NCBI GenBank assembly: GCA_947095535.1
Contig: OX352772.1
Location: forward strand, 33,685,445-33,749,444
Direction: 5' to 3'
DNA from: Poecilobothrus nobilitatus
Lineage: Eukaryota > Arthropoda > Insecta > Diptera > Dolichopodidae
Length of the DNA: 64,000 bases
In this document: piece by piece, positions 63,942 through 64,000 of the stretch
Layout: every line of letters starts with the position of its first letter
Position numbering within the stretch: the stretch's first letter is position 1
Program-made: the position numbers and the translations under genes
Notes under the pieces: model-generated
The model's input: the letters and a program-made list of their open reading frames with translations, nothing else
Told to the model about the DNA's origin: nothing
Databases searched by the model: none

Positions 63942-64000
63942 GTAATTACTTATTTTTATATTTTATTTTTAACTATAGTTGAGTAATTGTATTTTTCTTA

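Larger units (their letters stand above)
59651..64000 (+). mobile_element. DNA transposon inserted at TA, right end beyond window
   Basis: Starts CACTGAGCCAAAAAACTACC directly after a TA; comparison with copy A shows the uninterrupted target. Inside are repeated words built on a CTTAAG core with ACATAAGA nearby and GGCAAAAT/TGCCAA at one side (about 60106, 60337, 60403, and in reverse at 63303 and 63360), as expected for subterminal transposase sites. A piggyBac (60444-63277) is nested in it. A coding exon starts at 63851. Superfamily not determined. Confidence 0.65.

Noticed and set aside
1..64000. CRISPR array or bacterial operon features
   Set aside because: Tandem repeats present are degenerate and without regular spacers; gene content is that of eukaryotic mobile elements.

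Overview
The window is AT-rich eukaryotic DNA built almost entirely of mobile elements. An insect is the best fit: the first 10 kb are a Polinton/Maverick of the kind seen in insect genomes, and the rest is a nest of piggyBac, P-like, gypsy, I-like, RTE and other relics. The order of insect is not resolved: TACATA-type microsatellites recall flies, while TAGGTA/TATAATA runs recall aphids. No confident host gene was seen.

1-~10.4 kb: a Polinton missing its left end. Morphogenesis genes are on the minus strand (major capsid, a 59-residue ORF, penton-like protein, adenain-like protease, PLA2-domain core protein). The plus strand carries the packaging ATPase, a YWDDPNELVDRLRLL-type protein, a coiled-coil protein, a small Cys protein and a DDE integrase with a chromo-like tail. 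An accessory arm beyond the integrase holds a secreted protein, an unknown protein, a LITAF-domain protein and a small ORF. The DNA polymerase is not in the window. The protease reading frame lacks a suitable AUG and joins the PLA2 gene in the -1 frame exactly at a canonical A_AAA_AAC slippery heptamer, next to the PLA2 stop codon.

12.3-15.3 kb: a 3,030-bp DNA transposon with 33-bp terminal inverted repeats and a broken transposase. 15.7-18.5 kb: a complete piggyBac with an intact 619-aa transposase; a near-identical twin (618 aa) lies at 60.4-63.3 kb.

19.5-32.4 kb: LTR-retrotransposon remains. A gypsy-type gag is split by a 9.2-kb I-like retrotransposon flanked by a 12-bp target-site duplication; the insertion carries a duplicated 5' end (5'UTR plus ORF1) that looks like template jumping. 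32.8-36.5 kb: a second, AT-rich, decayed I-like element. 37.3-38.8 kb: a P-element transposase pseudogene with a THAP domain. 40.0-42.8 kb: gypsy gag-protease and non-LTR fragments. 44-45.1 kb: an exon-intron DNA transposon relic. 45.6-47.9 kb: a third, degenerate piggyBac. 48.5-49.6 kb: an RTE endonuclease relic. 50.04-50.12 kb: a tRNA-like Pol III unit with an abnormal anticodon arm. 52.1-52.9 kb: a PHD-finger ORF1-like relic.

53.0-59.65 kb: a ~2.1-kb block present twice in direct orientation. The second copy is broken at a TA by another DNA element (59,651 to beyond the window) that has CTTAAG-centred repeats and itself hosts the second intact piggyBac.
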